Notes: generated from the letters alone by a model not told the origin. Shown: positions 27,521 to 46,080, numbered from the stretch's first letter. The stretch: DNA of 64,000 nt from Ascaris suum (GCA_013433145.1 CM024169.1:496001-560000); one strand, 5' to 3'. Program-made: numbers and translations.

Positions 27521-30500
27521 TTTGGAATATACAATAGCACTAACATACAATAAATGCATATAAACCATACAGATATTAGTGGGCTATGGCGAGCATAATT
27601 CTTAGCAAAGAATCGCTGGAAGTAATTCCTACACTACTGTAAATAATTCCTATAATAGATCGATGAACATTGTTTGGTGAAATATGAATAAACAAAGTAA
27701 ACGTGCAATTATAGCGATGAAAGTAACTCCCTATACTTAAATTTTCTATACCAACAAGATTATGCGTTTCGTTCTGCCGATGGCCCACACAACTCAAGTG
27801 TGCTCGTCAATAGATCAAGGCCCAAACTAGTCAATTTTTATTTCTGTAGGTATTCCATATGCGTCTTACCTCTATTTGTATATCTATTCAATCTTCTAAT
27901 AGTTTTCATCAATCTTTTCCTAATATCCCATGGCATATTTCTTCGTTGGTTTATTTTATTTTCGTTTTCTCACATCGCATCATACGTCTTGTTTTTTTTA
28001 CCACCATTACTGTGAGAAAACACTTTCCATGCACATTATCCTCGTCTAATGCCTCTTTTCTGCTTTAAACTTAATTATTTATATATTTTTCCATTCATTT
28101 GTTTTTATCTAATAATGTGTTTAATTGTTTCTTATCCTCTTAAAAATTTTTTCTAGACAGACTTTCTCTCGTTTAGGATAAGCATTATTTGGCCCAATTA
28201 TTTACATTCTTCTATTTATTTCTACGTTTATATATGTATTTATATTATTCTTTTGTTGATCTATTTATCTATTTTTCCATCTGTTAATAAGTTCATCTAT
28301 TTGTTTATTTTCTCCTGTACAACTTAAAAGAAGTTGAAACTTAGTTATATTGGAGAAATAGACCGCACAGGTGGCGAGATATAGATGAAATACTTTTTAC
28401 AAGAATATCAGTAAGTTGTGAAATAATAGAATGCAGTTGATGATCCAAAAAAGTCTCTTGTTACTACTCAATAACCTTCTTCACGGTGTTAAACGCTCAT
28501 AAAGCCAGCCTTAACCGATGGCAACATTAAAGTGGAATTTCCCGGTCATTACATGCAAACCGAGAAATTCACCCGGTTCGCTGAGATAAATTTCCAAGAC
28601 CGATTTTACTCATCCAAAAATTTCTTCGGATTAGACTGAGTCTTTAACCAATAGGAGGAATGGAAAAGATGAAAGTATTGCTTTTCTTATCGGGTTGACG
28701 AATAATCTAGTAGAATGCGACCTCTCGAATCGTTGTTATCTAAGCTGTCACATTACAGCCTCTGGAATGGGAACCACAAGATTACTGTTGCTTTTCGGCA
28801 TTTGCGAAATGAATTTTTTGCATTTTTTTTTTGCTGAAATAAACTATATGAGGTAAACGTTATTATATTCGCAAAGCATATAAAGACTAGCAACTAATCG
28901 CTGATCGTAGATAGCAAATAGGCTGATGGCACAACTAAAGGAGCTAAAATATTTCGTGTATATGTGAGCTATGTGTTGCCATTCTCAAAATTCCTAGTGA
29001 ATTTTCCAAAAGCGTTTCGTATTCCTCAATTGTTTCACGTGAGCATGTCTATTCCCACCATTATTTTCATAGACGTGCGTTAAAGGATGCATGAGCAGCG
29101 CTCTCCACTTAAATATCCCATTTCCTAAAATGAATGCAACTCAGCGATTCTAACGACATTTTCGCTTCCAGAACTGCTCCAAGGAATCTCTATTGAGCCT
29201 CTTTTCACCTAACCCTTTCGCTCAACATTTCTCACCTAGTCTTCCATGTTAATGTGAGGATAACCTTTGTTAGTCGCTTTTTCCACGGACCATCGCAAGC
29301 TGAAACTGTTCTCTAGCATAAAGGCAATGTAACTAACTGAGATATTTGTCTAGTGTAGAGCTGTCACCAGTTAGGCCTGAAATCTACGATTTACGATTGT
29401 CACCGGACATGCCAACGATCAAACACGTTGATTCATCGGTAATGACTTCTATATATTTGCCGTTCTACATTCGGATTCTTGCTCGCTCCTCAGCTTTTCC
29501 TTAAAAGTGGAACATACGTCACTGATCCATGTCTACATAGCACCTCCGGGCTCTCTCAGGACAGCCAATTCCCGTTGATTACTTTGGAATAACCATTATC
29601 CGTTACAGTGGAACTGATAAGGTTGGGAAACCACTTCTCTGGACACTGACCGTAGCGACCCTTCAAAATCCTGACCTTATTAATAACTGAGCTCGACGAA
29701 TGATAACACACCTTTGAAAGAACAATAGTAACTGTCAATAGTTTTCTTATTTTGTGTTTACTATTAAGTTATAACTTTTAAACTATCATGAAATAAGCAC
29801 ACTGAGGTGCGAGGGATATGCCTAATTCATTCCAATGCAAATATTGACTAATTTGCTCAAATGAAAGTACAGATATTACACGTATGTTGATGTCAAAAGT
29901 TGCTTCAATGAACTCTTCGAGTTACATCTCTATTTATAATACCCCATTCGTATTAAAAAATATCGATGATGATGCGCTTTTTTTTGATATATTAGGCGGT
30001 GTTGTAATTATATGATAAAGTTGAATTATTTGTGCTATTCGTCTTATCGTCATGAAGAGGATAAATTTTGTTTGCAAATAAAGCAACGAAATTTGCAAAG
30101 AAAGCAACGATACGAAATTCAACGATTGTTGTACTGTGTTTGGGATATTATGCAGTTGCTTTGGTGCTAAGGCATTGTTAAATTTGGTCCCACTGAATTT
30201 TATTCGTTCCTGTATTCGATGCGGTGGGCAGTCTGCGACTGTCACTATCCAATGCATCCTATTTTCGAGGATCCCAAAAACTTATCCAGAAATCAAGATC
30301 TAAAAAGCGAGGGAGGTGCAGAGATGGAGATGAGCATCCGTCTCTTAAAATTTCAAGTGTTAACCACTTGGGAGCTAGGTCCATTCACTTGAAGCTGGTT
30401 CAAACACCTTCCCAGATGGTTGTTTTTTCTTCAGCAACTTAATTAACATGTTGGCTTCTAAATAAAGGTTATTTTACCCAGTTCTTACTAGAGTAGAACA

Positions 30501-33500
30501 AAAATGGGAAATAATGTTATGAAGACAACTTGGAGACACTCAGATTACCTATAACGGGCAATGTGTTGTGAAATAATATTCTGCTGACTGTACGTACACT
30601 AATAATAGCCGATTGTTGAGATTCACTTCAATTCAATCTAATCGAATCATGATGCAACGATATACTTCCTATACACTTAATTTCACTATCGAAGATATAA
30701 CAAAAGAGTAAATCTCATCGAGGTATTTTTTTTTTCCTGCAAGTTGATTATTATTTTCATCGAAAACTTGTGATTATTGATAGTCAAAACTAAGTAACTA
30801 CTTTAAAATGATTTCAATTCACTTTTATTATTATTATTAAATTTATTGCATTTTATTGTAAATTTTTATTGCTTCTTTGTCAAAATTTTGTTGAATGCTT
30901 CCTATAACGGATATTATACGATGTAAGTAAAACATTTTTTTTTGATGGGATTGAATGTTGCGAGCAATTGCATTCTAGAGATTATTTATAGTGGTAGCAA
31001 TATTTTCAAGGATCACTCATAGATGCACATAATTTTTGCTCAAAGCAAACATATCCATTGTCTCATAAGGGGAAAACATTATAGGATTCATAGAATATAG
31101 ATTATAGCCGATTATTCCACTCGGCAATTGTTTCGCTTTTCAATGCTTAATTAGTTGGAAGAAATCTATGAATGCCGCTAAAAAGCATAGCATTTAGCTA
31201 ATGAGGATACTTTATCGAAGAAAAAAAGTTAGTAACAAACTATGAGATGAAAAGACACATTAGGAGAATTGGAATTGCCCTTTCAATAGCGGTTCTTTTG
31301 CTTTTTTCGTTTTTAGAAATTGTATTTTCGAATATGGCATTTTCAATTGCTATCGCGTCTTTTCTTATTCATCGTCTCTGCAATTGCGCTTATTTCGGCA
31401 TCTGCCCATACAAGTCACTAATTTGCATATTTAATTTTCATTCAACCAGTTGATCATCGATTCAGTTGCCAAATATCATTCAAATATTCACATTTTATAA
31501 GATTTCAATCGAATAATCTCTTACATCGTTTCCCGGATAGCCAGATATAATAATAGCACCTCTATGCGTCCATAGAGGATCGATAGGCGCTTATTTTTTT
31601 AAAATCTAGATTCATTCACACCGTAATTTGAGCTTCGACCAGAGCGGTCATTTACTTTTATATTAAAACAAGTAGACAATCATATCTGATAACAATATAA
31701 GCTTTTGCATTCACTCTACCTGATTAATTACTTTCAAAGGTTACCAATAACTAATAAATATACAATATGTTGTATGTTTTCTCATTAATCTGATCGCTCA
31801 AATTCATGCAAATAAACAAATAACGGTCAGACGATCAGGTAGACGAGTACATACTTTTTACTAGTCTAATTAAAGGCTAATTTTTCTAATACAGGTTCGC
31901 AATGCTGTCGCTTTGTGGTATTACGAAACAAATTTTTGACGCTTAATGAGAGCAATTACATATTCCCAATGGAAACATTTGATATTTTTCGAAACGGCAA
32001 ACGGTAATTGGACGGGCAATTTTCTCGACGTTTAACAATCTCTAGACAGATGTAGGAACGCTCAAACGGCAATCGTATTGATGATATTGGCTTAGAATTG
32101 TTCCGATCGGTATCGTACTTTACTTCATAGTTGAGTGGAAATTTCTAAAACGATATTGTCGCAAAAGATAGATATAAGGAATTGTTGAACTCCGTCGTAA
32201 GATATGCTTTAGATTTCATAGATAAGTTTATAAAATATGAAATTCCTAAATATCATAGATCGACATGAAAATGATTGAAAATTTAATTTCAATTTTATCG
32301 CTGCCAGATATTAATTCATTAAAAAAAAATATTTATATATTGCATAAATTAGAATTTTTCTCAACGCAAAAATATTATGAATTTTAATTAATCTTATTAA
32401 TGAGATGAAATTTTCCTTTATAATGAGAGTAAGAGAGAATTGTTGAGAAAACGATGAAGATTGTATAGCTACCGTTAAATTATATGCTCTAACAATGAAG
32501 TTAGAATGAAGTGTTCATTGTGACTTTCAATGAAAATGGATGATCAATAGATTCAACTTTAAAATTAGGTTTATTTCCTGCAATATTTAATGGCGAATGA
32601 GCGCATCTGTTGCTGAACACTCCTCATATTTTGATTCAAAAAAGCGTTTTTTTTTTCAACTTTCTGCTCAAAAACTCTTAGTTGTAAAGTTGTTTTGTGG
32701 TCTGAAAATCGAAGAAGTTTCATCCGATTCATATTTTTCTTTCCTTTTTTTTTGATCTCATAGCTATGCGAAAATTAAATTTTTTGCTAAAATGGCAAAT
32801 ATTGAGGAAGTTTCCGTAAAATGCAAATAAACAACCCTAAGAAATCAAGAAAGCTTTTACATCCAATAAACATGCCTAATAAATTCATCAATTTAATATT
32901 TTTCTATCATTTCTCTTCCGTAGAACAAATATAATCGGTTTAGTTAGATGGCGTTAACCCTGAGGCAACTAGCCGAATTTTCTTCCAAATATCTGATGTC
33001 AAAATTGAATTTTGCGCACTTGGACAACTTCCATGAGAACAGCTTTCTTTCAACGCTTTCCAAATCATGTGATATGCTATTGTTTACTAGCACCTATGTT
33101 TTTCTTCTTCGATAATGTGTATAATGCAACCAATTATGTGTATAATTGTCAACTTTTAAATCGAACGTTATTGGTTTAGATTCTATCGTCGTATCAACTC
33201 ATCCAGTAGGTTATTCTTAACTGGCAAGGAAATTCAACGCGTACAATGGTCATTTTGCATATATTTCATTGATTTATGCATCGTTTTCCCATTGTTATGA
33301 CTTTGATTACTTGACTTTCATTCTTCAACTTCACTTCGAAATCAATATTGTCTCTTCTTATGATTTCTTCATAGAATGATAATTTTTCTTATGCCACTGC
33401 ACGGTTATCGTTGAAATCGTTCTATAATGCGATGACGTCTTATGGATGATATGGATTAGATCGATGCATAAAGCAAAAATGACTTTGCTAATCATAGAAT

Positions 33501-36500
33501 GAGACAAAAAGATATAACTAGAGGAGCTGAAACGATTTCGTTCACTACGAATCCGTCCATTAATTTTCCGTAAATTAGAAACGAATATTCAAAGATGAAA
33601 AACATTTCAGTAATATTTCTATCGTTGAACCACTCGTATAAATTCCCCTAAAACGAATTCACATTGTCGACTCGAATGGTCGCAAGATTTTTTCTAATAG
33701 ACATCATAAAGCGATTTCTGAGTTCGCAAATCTTGTCTAGAAGTTTTGCTTGCTGATAATTCCTTTCGAAATTTGCGTATCAACTTGGAAATTCGATGCG
33801 CTTCAATGCACATTTTCAAACTTGACCAACTTGAGAGATTGTAACCTAACGATTGCAAATTGAGGGTTTTAACAACATCATGCAATGTAAACAAATATAA
33901 ACTTGCAAAGCGTATAAAAATTATTTTTCGCTATTTTCAAAAATTTCGCAAAACAATTATTGATTATTGCATTGTTTTTATTCATTTATTTCCGCAATTT
34001 CAGTTTCCGTTTCAAACATTTCTGTACGTTTTGAATAGCTACACAATATCCAAATACTCGTAAGTCTTAATTGTTTAGACAAACTGTAAGAAAAAATTAC
34101 TTCCTTTTTCGGCCTACAATCAAGTTATGACATCAAAGTGTTGAAATATATGCAAACAAATTTCGTGAAAACAGCTCTTCAGAAATTTTCTTCTCCTTCA
34201 TATAGTCCAAATTATGAAACCTATTTGCTCATTTTCGGCCTAAAATTGCTCCAGTATCGTCGCCTTAGATTGATCCTTATATTGCGCTATAAAATTTCCA
34301 ATAGTGTTTCTTATATTTTATTTGCTTCAATGTTCCTTTATTCTAGTCGATGTGATTTATTATGCGCTCATAGTTTTCAATTGTTTTCACAATTCTCAAC
34401 TTTAGATTCAATTTTTAATTAATAGTTTTTCTGGATTTTGAAAGTTTGGATCTCGATTATATCGTTTGATATTGTTTATGTTCGCTATCATTTTACTCTA
34501 TCCACTTCGTGCGGAATCGAACTCTTTAGAATACATTCAAGCATTTCGATTTCCTATCAATCCTATACACCCATTCCCCATAAACTGTATTCATAAAATT
34601 AGCGTCCAATATCTTCATCAAAAGTTTATCAAAGATTCTTGAACGGCTCATTACTATTTAGTGTTAAGGTTTATTTCGGTGACAATAGTCTCGTCTTTAC
34701 GCTTATATTGGTGTTTTTTTTTCAGTGAACAGTAAACTTCAATTGTTCTCATTAGAATAGTTCAGAGTTGATTATCGTATATAAATGTTATTATAAACGT
34801 TGAGTGCTTCTCTATCGACTTTAAAGTAGCATTCGATTCGGTGTCTTAATCGAATCTCTTTTGTAACTTTAGAATAATGTCATATTAGAGATGTTTTTAT
34901 GAGTTTTATTGAATGCTCTACGCATACTCACGATGATTCACTTATAGAGTGCATTGAACCTCTAAGCCACAGAAGTCTTTAATGTTCTTGTTAATTTGCA
35001 TAAACGCCTTGAAGCTATATAAATTTAACCTCATCAGTTCATCTCAGTTTAAAGCCACAAAAGCCGTAGCCTTCATAAACAGTTTGTTTTAGTATTTTCG
35101 TTCCAGTTCTGAAATTCTTCTTATAGAAGATGATGTTATAGTTATCAATTTTATTGATGATATTGATGATCGTTCCAATTCTGAAATTCTTCGGGGCATA
35201 GATAACCATATTGACCTTTGCGTCTGATAAAATATTCTTATAGTCCGGTCACAGTTGCCCGAATAAATAGCCTCAGGGAAATCTGCTTATATCCCGCGCG
35301 TCCGTCAAAAATTTGATCTTCACGAGCAACTTGAAATTTTCATTTTGTGGACATGCCGCAAACATCGATTGCAAAGTGATCGAATCGAATGGCTTACGTT
35401 ATACTACGAGTATTTTCCCCTGGAAGCCTTCCACTAATACTAAGCTGTTCACAGCCTTCGATCATTCTACTGTCCAAATATGGCCTCCATCGGATTAAAA
35501 CATTGATTCCGCGTGCATAAACTTGACTGGAAGAATGCAAATATGACTTGCTCTCAGGCACAAAAAGGGCGCCTCATTTGTTATTGAAAGCTACACAACA
35601 AGAATTCGGACCCTGTACTTGTAGATTTTTTACCTGAAATGTTTTCATGTGACCTTTCCGTGGCACTCAGTGTCGCTGATAATGCAATTGCTCTGCAGCT
35701 GATTTAACGATTTTTTTAGTCTCGCTAGCGAGTTCAAGCTAACAGATAGATGAAGGCTGAATAACTCAAGTGATTTTCAATTGATTTTAATCATAAACAT
35801 TTAATGGATGTTGATAAATATTAAACATATGGATGCAAATATCTCAAAATTTACAATTTTTTGATTTTAATACCACTGAGCTGCTGTCGCATTACCTTTA
35901 AAAAATCATCAAAAAGCACTCGTATCAGTCCAGTCGAATTCCGTTGGGTTTCCAGCAACAACTAAAGACTATTTGCAAAAATTACACCAGTTTCGCTTCA
36001 TTCTGTGTTTCAATTTCGAGATCACCTTCAAAATATGTATACATTACCTTAGGCTCATTGATTTTAAGTGCTACAATTTATCTATATATGTTTCTTATTT
36101 TCTCGTTTCTGTCTGATTTTTGTGTCCTTTTTTTCACAGCAGAAACCTGTTAAATTGTATATTTATTGCTTGTTACAAATATTTCGTACATTTTAAGTCA
36201 ATCTCACGAATTTATCAAAGCAAATTATTTATTTAGTTATTCATATTTCAACTACTTCAAGTAATTTTAAGTAAAAACGTTCAGGCAAAAGAAACAAATT
36301 CAAGTAATCCAGTATTTTCTTCTTAATTTCTAAGGCATAAATATTACATATGATTTTTATGAATGGAGTCGTATACGATAAATACAGAAGACATTCATTG
36401 GCGACTTCATTTGCATATAACCGCAGAAATTGGAAAACAGCGATTGGCCAGCTATAATGCGGCTTAATGAGCCACATTCGCCAGTCAACACCTTTAATTT

Positions 36501-39500
36501 AACATAAAATTTGCATACTGTACTAGTAGTGTTTATGCGGAACAACAAAATTTGCATAATTCGTTGTATTGCATTGCCACATAGAGCAAATATATTAGAT
36601 GCCACTCGATGAAAAGTGCTTTTATGTGAGCATCAAGTATGCGTCGTTGAATCCGCCGAAAGCTTTTGGCTTTTGCCGTTAACCCTTGAATAGAACCTCT
36701 ATTTGATAAGCTCTCCGCGTGATTAAATCTAATGCCTTCTCTAAACCTTTGAGATGGAAATAACCCTCCCTGTGTTTAAACTGTCTTTTGAGTGACGCCC
36801 ATCGTAGAAGCTTTGGAAAATTTATGCCTTATTCGAATAATAATGTATTTATAATGAATATAGAACGCTTTCAATTCTTGATTTCTGTTTCTCTAGGAAT
36901 GCACCTGCCGTCGTTAAAGATACTCGTTAATTCCCATTTGATTTATTAGTTGCAATGTGCGTTGTGTTTATGTGATGAATAAAGGTATCCAAGTGAAAAT
37001 AAAACTCACCTCTATCGATGATATAGAAGGTGAATAAAGGGAAGTAAAATGCGCCGTCTAGGTTCCTTCTTTTATGATTTTAGCTTTGTACACCTCTGAT
37101 GTTCTTCTCAATGACAGCGAATTGAGAACTTAAATGAACAGATTTGATAGAACGATAGGAAAAGATAAGAGTGAAAAATATTAACGAGTAAATAAGGCTG
37201 ACTGCAGGATAAATCTCAATAAATTAAAGCTGAGTGTAGATTACGATGAGGAGCAATTTTATGCACCTTCAAAATCAAACACGAACTGTTGAAGAAATAA
37301 TATTTTATCCGCAAATAAGGTTTTTTTTTCATTAAAAATTCAAACATTCATTAGTTAAGTGTTGCATCAGGCGGATCTTCGCTAAGACATGTTTCTTATT
37401 TCGTTCTTTGCGTGATTCATCAATTTTCTCAACAATCTTCTTCGTTCATAACGAATTGCCTTGTTTTCTGCAATTGAAAAAAAAATGATCTATAACTTGA
37501 AGAAATAGTTTTTTTTTGCGTGGAAAATTCTATTAAAAATAATTTTTACCTTCAAATGAGGCGCACTTGATGTGATATGTGCTACAAAATGGCGCATTCC
37601 AATTGATAATTCCTCCTAATTCTTGTCTTGATTATTCAATGTTGGCTTTTCCTTCTTAGTGAAGTTTAGAGCATGATATACCGGATTCTCAAAATGAAAT
37701 CCATCATAGATGAATTCAAAGCATTAGATGAATTTCTTGTAAATGCATTGAGAATTTAATTTGATGAAAATTATTGTAATAAGTGTATTGTTCAAGTTTT
37801 CAATTGTTTCGATATCCGAAATGTTCTTTTTTCATATATGGTGGCGCCCATCAGCGAGTGCTTTCTCAATTTTCCTTACGAATAGAGAAGTTATGAAGTA
37901 AAATTGCATTTGTGGGATATATTTTTAAAGCATCAAAGCACGTTGAATAATAGGATCTATAGTGCGCGCAGTATATTCATTTATTCTAGAAAATTTCAGA
38001 GAACGTTTGTCATCACGATAACTTTATGCATTCGTTTTTGTTTTTTTTTCAATAAATGAAGCATTTCGCAAATATTCTCAAAAATGAGAGGAAAGTTATA
38101 TTTGCCGACTCTATTCGTTAGCTATCCTATATTATATACTTATATTATTATTAGCAGATAGTGCATTAATTGCTTATTTCAACCATACTATTTATTATAT
38201 TCGACGCATAATTCCGTTGAAAATATTGCTGAAATACGTTGCTTTTTATGCAATCATTGATAAGAGCAATAAGAGTAAATATGCAAAAAAGTGCTCTTAT
38301 ATTCTTGTGTCAAAATTAAATTTATTATTGCAAAAATAGCACATCTATTAACTACAAATACATCAGCACTATGAATATGATTTAGACTCATGAATATCTG
38401 ATCTGCGAATTTATTGCCACAATAATCCAGTTACCTTTATTAACTAATTGATGATTATAATTCATCAACATTAAGCTTGAAATCATTTTTATAATCCGTC
38501 ATTTATATCAAATTAATTATCGAGAGAAGTTTTTTGTCGAACGTAAGTTCCGGCGAGGGACCATTTTAATAACGGTACTCATATTTTTACACCTTTTGCC
38601 ACCTTTTTTTAATAAGCCGTTTTATTGGTTAGGTGAACTTGCGATTATTACTAGTCCAAAGTGGTTTGAGCTACTAATGGTAGCCAATCAAGTGTATTTT
38701 AGTCGATTTTTACCAATTGAAATTCGCTTTTGATTTTAGCGATTTTTTCCGTTGCAGTCGAGCTGTTGAAACAAAATGCTTCCTGCGGGTTAACGAGTTG
38801 CCATTTTTCTATCAGAGAAGCATTTCTTAAGCGAGCGTTGAAAGTCTGAAGAATGCACTCATGCTAAATGTTATCCTCTCGGCATATTCGTCAGCGAAAG
38901 ATACACAAAGCCGCAACATTTAAAATTTGAAAGCGACTTAGAAACAATTATAGCCGCAAGGCAACCTTCAGGTAGAAGTGATTGTTCACGGAAGAGGAAC
39001 GAAGGTTTAAGGAGATGTGCATTTAATGCAACGCTTCAAGATAGCTCAAACTATGTGAACGATTCAAGGTACGTTCGCTTTCAGAGTGTGATGACGTTTT
39101 TTTGGAATTGTTTGGTGTGCTCCCGATGTTTTTTTTTTTTCGATTACTCGATTTCCTTCCACCGAAGGAATGTTCAGTTCAAGCAGTTCGCTTTTTCCGA
39201 CAGATCTTGTGGAGTTTCAATTTTGAGCATCTAGTAAACCACATGCTAAGCCATACAGAACTTCTCATTCTGAATATAATACCGATCCCCGTGGAATATA
39301 TTTAGAAAGGCGGCGAAAGGAATCATGCCCTTGGTAGAGTGGACGATATCACTTGATGCAGTGCCATCTCAAAATCTTTGGTCATTGAGCAGTTTACCAC
39401 AAAATTAACAACTGAGACCATATAAGAAACGAGGCAAAAGTTGTATGTAGGTGTTTGATGCTGAAAAAGTTTCAGCGATATGGTCAGCTATTTCTGCTAG

Positions 39501-39895
39501 CAGCAACAGCCTTGTGATAGTACACCTTTCTCGCTACTCACTGCATGAAATCACTACAAAAGTGTTGATATGTCTCCGTATTCTGGATATAGAGAGTTCT
39601 GCTGCGTCTCATGAAGTATTTTCAACTTTTTTAGCTTAGACATGAAGCCTCTTACTCGTTACTTGTTCTCTGTCACTTACCGATTACTCGCCATGCAATA
39701 ACTCGATAACATTTACATGCTGGCGCTTTTTAATAGTAACCTTTCGCCTGTTTCTTCCACTTTTTCCGACATTCAAAGCTGCTTCTATATGAACGAACAA
39801 CTTCATAAGCAATACATTTTCGGCATTTATTACGTAACTTTAAGAAATAGCTATTGATTTCTAACAGTATGAAGCAAATATAGGATAAATTCCTG
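27521..39895. other. Gene-poor AT-rich DNA
   Basis: No gene recognised over about 12 kb. Slightly GC-richer stretches occur at about 29390-29740, 35270-35520 and 39060-39640. Each has short open frames on one or both strands, interrupted by stops, and may hold old mobile-element fragments. A block resembling 22638-22678 (AGGGAGGTGCAnAGATGG core) recurs at 30309-30356. Confidence 0.4.
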
Positions 39896-40192
39896 CTACT
39901 TATTCACGATTTTTTTTTCAAATGAGCTGACTTTCAATTGATATTTCTTACTTATTACCCGCTCATTAAAGATGAAAAGCGATTCGTTACAAGTCGGCAA
40001 ATTGTGCAGACGCGCATAGCTCCTCACAGCTTTTTGGTCAGCCTTCTTGGGTGCTTGATAAGAGCGCCTAGCACTTGCAACGAATGTTGGAACGTTGATA
40101 TTGAGTGACTGTATAGAGCTAGATTCGTTCACTAGACATTTATTTCGACCCTTTTCTCGAAGATTCTGAAAAGCGGCTATGAATGTTTTCAT
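39896..40192 (-). other. 98-codon minus-strand open frame, unknown
   Basis: Starts with an ATG at 40190-40192 and is GC-richer than its surroundings. Polar peptide with RRSYQAPKKADQKAVRSYAR. No family recognised and no flanking exons found. It may be an old coding fragment or chance. Confidence 0.2.
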
Positions 40193-43373
<3,181 letters not shown>

Positions 43374-45158
43374 AGGCACAGCACACAGACGTGCACGCAC
43401 ACAACACAAGCAGAAACCGAAACTTATGCAAAACGCATTGAGAAGTTACGTTGATGCATTTAATGTTATTTCATGCAAGCAATGTAATGATGACTTAAAA
43501 TGCTGTAAATCCGGGGAAATTAAGTTACCTGGGACAAAAAATGCATATAAAACACCTACCATGTCTTCCGCAATAACGTAATACGGCTGAATGATTATAT
43601 TGTTATCGAAGCTTTTCCATCTTCTAACGCATCGTTAAATTTATTCGATGGTCTCTGTGTTTATGAAATGAACTACCATTCTTATCCTGAGAAACTTTAG
43701 TTCCTCACCTAAGGCTTTAGCTTCAGTCTACCGTATCTATTTTTACCTAGAATCTACTTTTCTATGGCATCTATGTAATTTATTTTGCACCTGTTTTCTC
43801 TAGCTGAGAAATTTGAATTTTTGCATGCTTTGAATGGAACCAGTCCTTCTTCGATTTCTCGAATTGTAGACTTTCGAGAAGCCTTAGGGTATTTTTTTCG
43901 GCCGAGAATTACTGCATGTATTTTTATGCATCAATAAATTCCTAACATTCATCTATTTACAACGAGATGTGAATTTCCGATGTTATGGCTATTTGATCAA
44001 CAATAGCTGCTTGATTGTTCACAGATCTCGGATGCAATTAACGTTCCATCTTCATAAGACGATGAATTTTAATGGACGTAACGTATTCAAGTTTTAATTG
44101 AGTCTCTTCAAATAAACGATATTTCCCCATAGAGCAGAGGGGATTCCGTATCGAAAGACGATGATCACTTATGCATTGGCGTTACCTTCATTAGCTGCTT
44201 AATGGGTTCCCTTTTCATCGTTGCTTCATTTCTTCATCATTCACTCAACATTATATATACTTCATTTGTTTTCATCTTGTTTTATCTGTTGAAAATACTC
44301 TGCTAATAGAACGTTTAATTTCCGATAGTCCCTAAATGAAACTTATTTGATAAAATTTGTTTATTAAGCTAGTTAAAAATGAGAGTATCTTTAACACAGA
44401 TATCAGTCTTAGTGCTAATATCGTTTACAGTTTTCTTTACTGTACTTAATGGAGAAATTTTCCCTATCAGCAATATATATATATTTGAAAACGTTTAACA
44501 CTGATGTCAAATTTGTAAGACGCCTTGTTCATCTCTGATAAACCTCATTGCCGTACTCGCTGACACACTTGCGAAAATTGAGAGGGAAATTTCTGTCACT
44601 TTTTATTAGGCATTTCTTATTGAACTTTTCAATTTTTGTTTGCGTCACGCTTTTTGATGACCTTTCTGCAACAGGCATGTTATAGTGCATGTGACTTGCG
44701 TACGTCTGACACTAACAGCTTGCTGTCTACTGCTGTTATATACATGAAATTAGATGGAATTATCTCATACTATACTATGCATTATACTGCATAACATTCT
44801 AAAGTTCAGGAACATGAATTTTCCTACAATTTCAGGAGGAGTTTTTCTTCCATATTTAACCAGTAACCGCCTAAAAACAATGTCTACATGAGTATCAGCA
44901 AGTGAGAATAAATGAATAAATGAATAGATAAATAATTTTTGCGAATTTTTTAGAAGAGTGTATTCTAATTTCGCGTATATACTTATATAAGTATATTCTG
45001 GTCTCATATATGTACTTATATATATGTATATATCTGCTCATCCGATAGTTGGACGACAGAAGCAATCACAATGGAATTTAAAAGATTAAAAAAAACTTCA
45101 AAAAAGCGAACGCATAGTTTCAATTTCACTTCAGTAGATTGTTTAGTGTAAAAGTTGT

Positions 45159-45180
45159 GAGTTCATATTGAGTTCATATT
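45159..45180 (+). repeat. 11-bp tandem duplication
   Basis: GAGTTCATATT occurs twice, head to tail. Confidence 0.9.
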
Positions 45181-45856
45181 GAGGCGTATGCATATCGGAT
45201 TTGGCTTATTCATCAGATTAATTTTCTAGGAAAATAGCCAATAGATTTTTTTGCCATATTTTTATAAATATGTATATGTAAAGTCTACTATAGCGAGCAT
45301 CATTTCTCATTGTTCGTAGATTCGAATAAATGTGTGTTTATGTGCAAGAGCTTGCCTTTTAGCAAGTTTAACTATAGAAAAGTTGAAGCTATAACTGCAA
45401 ATAGTAGCGCAACCAATTACGATTAGTAGAATGCCATCAATGACCTACTATGTCAACACAATGAAGTGAATCTGTCAACTTCCCGATAAGCTTATAGTCA
45501 TTTCAACATATAGAATTTCTATGCATTTCTCGATCAGGTAGATTTTCATTTCAAATTCTCCGCCCGTAGAAGAATACTCCTATGAGAGAAGATTTCTATG
45601 AGCAGTCAGAACAGTTAAAATATAAGTGTGCAATGTTTCACACTTCTTTATTTGTTGGGAATTCAATGAATTGGTCATTTCGGTTGTTCTCCAGTTAATC
45701 GGTATATATTTTATAGATAGGTGAACTGGAAATCGACAAATGGCAAAATATCAAACAAAAAGCGGTTATTAATGGGATTTAGCGGGATTGCTTAACAATC
45801 CATAGCATTGTTTCTGCTTATAATTGAACAACTGAAACTGTACGACAATTTATGAC

Positions 45857-46033
45857 GCACATCGATGTTCTAGTTTATATTTACGTCGATCAACAGAAGA
45901 GAGCTATATGAAGGAGTGTATATATGAGGATATTCAGCAAGTAGTCGAATTTCTGTAATAATTGAAAAAAATGCAAATTAATGCTGCAAAGACTGGCTGT
46001 GTCGTGCTTTCAAAGCCGTTTTTAGTTGGTTAA
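45857..46033 (+). mobile_element. Decayed reverse-transcriptase fragment (probably LINE)
   Basis: One + frame reads STEESYMKE, then EDIQQVVEFL, two consecutive TAA codons (45956-45961), then KKMQINAAKTGCVVLSKPF before a stop at 46031. The order (a D-I-Q-Q-V helix, then INAAKT) matches the part of non-LTR reverse transcriptases just after the catalytic FADD box. A VYIYVD string in another frame at about 45872-45889 may be the remains of that box. Both frame breaks and stops show it is dead. A Ty3-type origin cannot be excluded. Confidence 0.5.
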
Positions 46034-46039
46034 GGTAAT

Positions 46040-46072
46040 CCCCCCCCCCTCTCCCCCAACACACACCCCCTG
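46040..46072 (+). repeat. C-rich tract
   Basis: Ten C, then TCTCCCCC, then an AC-rich run and CCCCC. Confidence 0.95.
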
Positions 46073-46080
46073 GGAACTGA

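Noticed and set aside
35313..35498. Open frames on both strands in a slightly GC-richer stretch
   Set aside because: Interrupted by stops on both strands, with no recognisable family; kept only as part of the gene-poor region.
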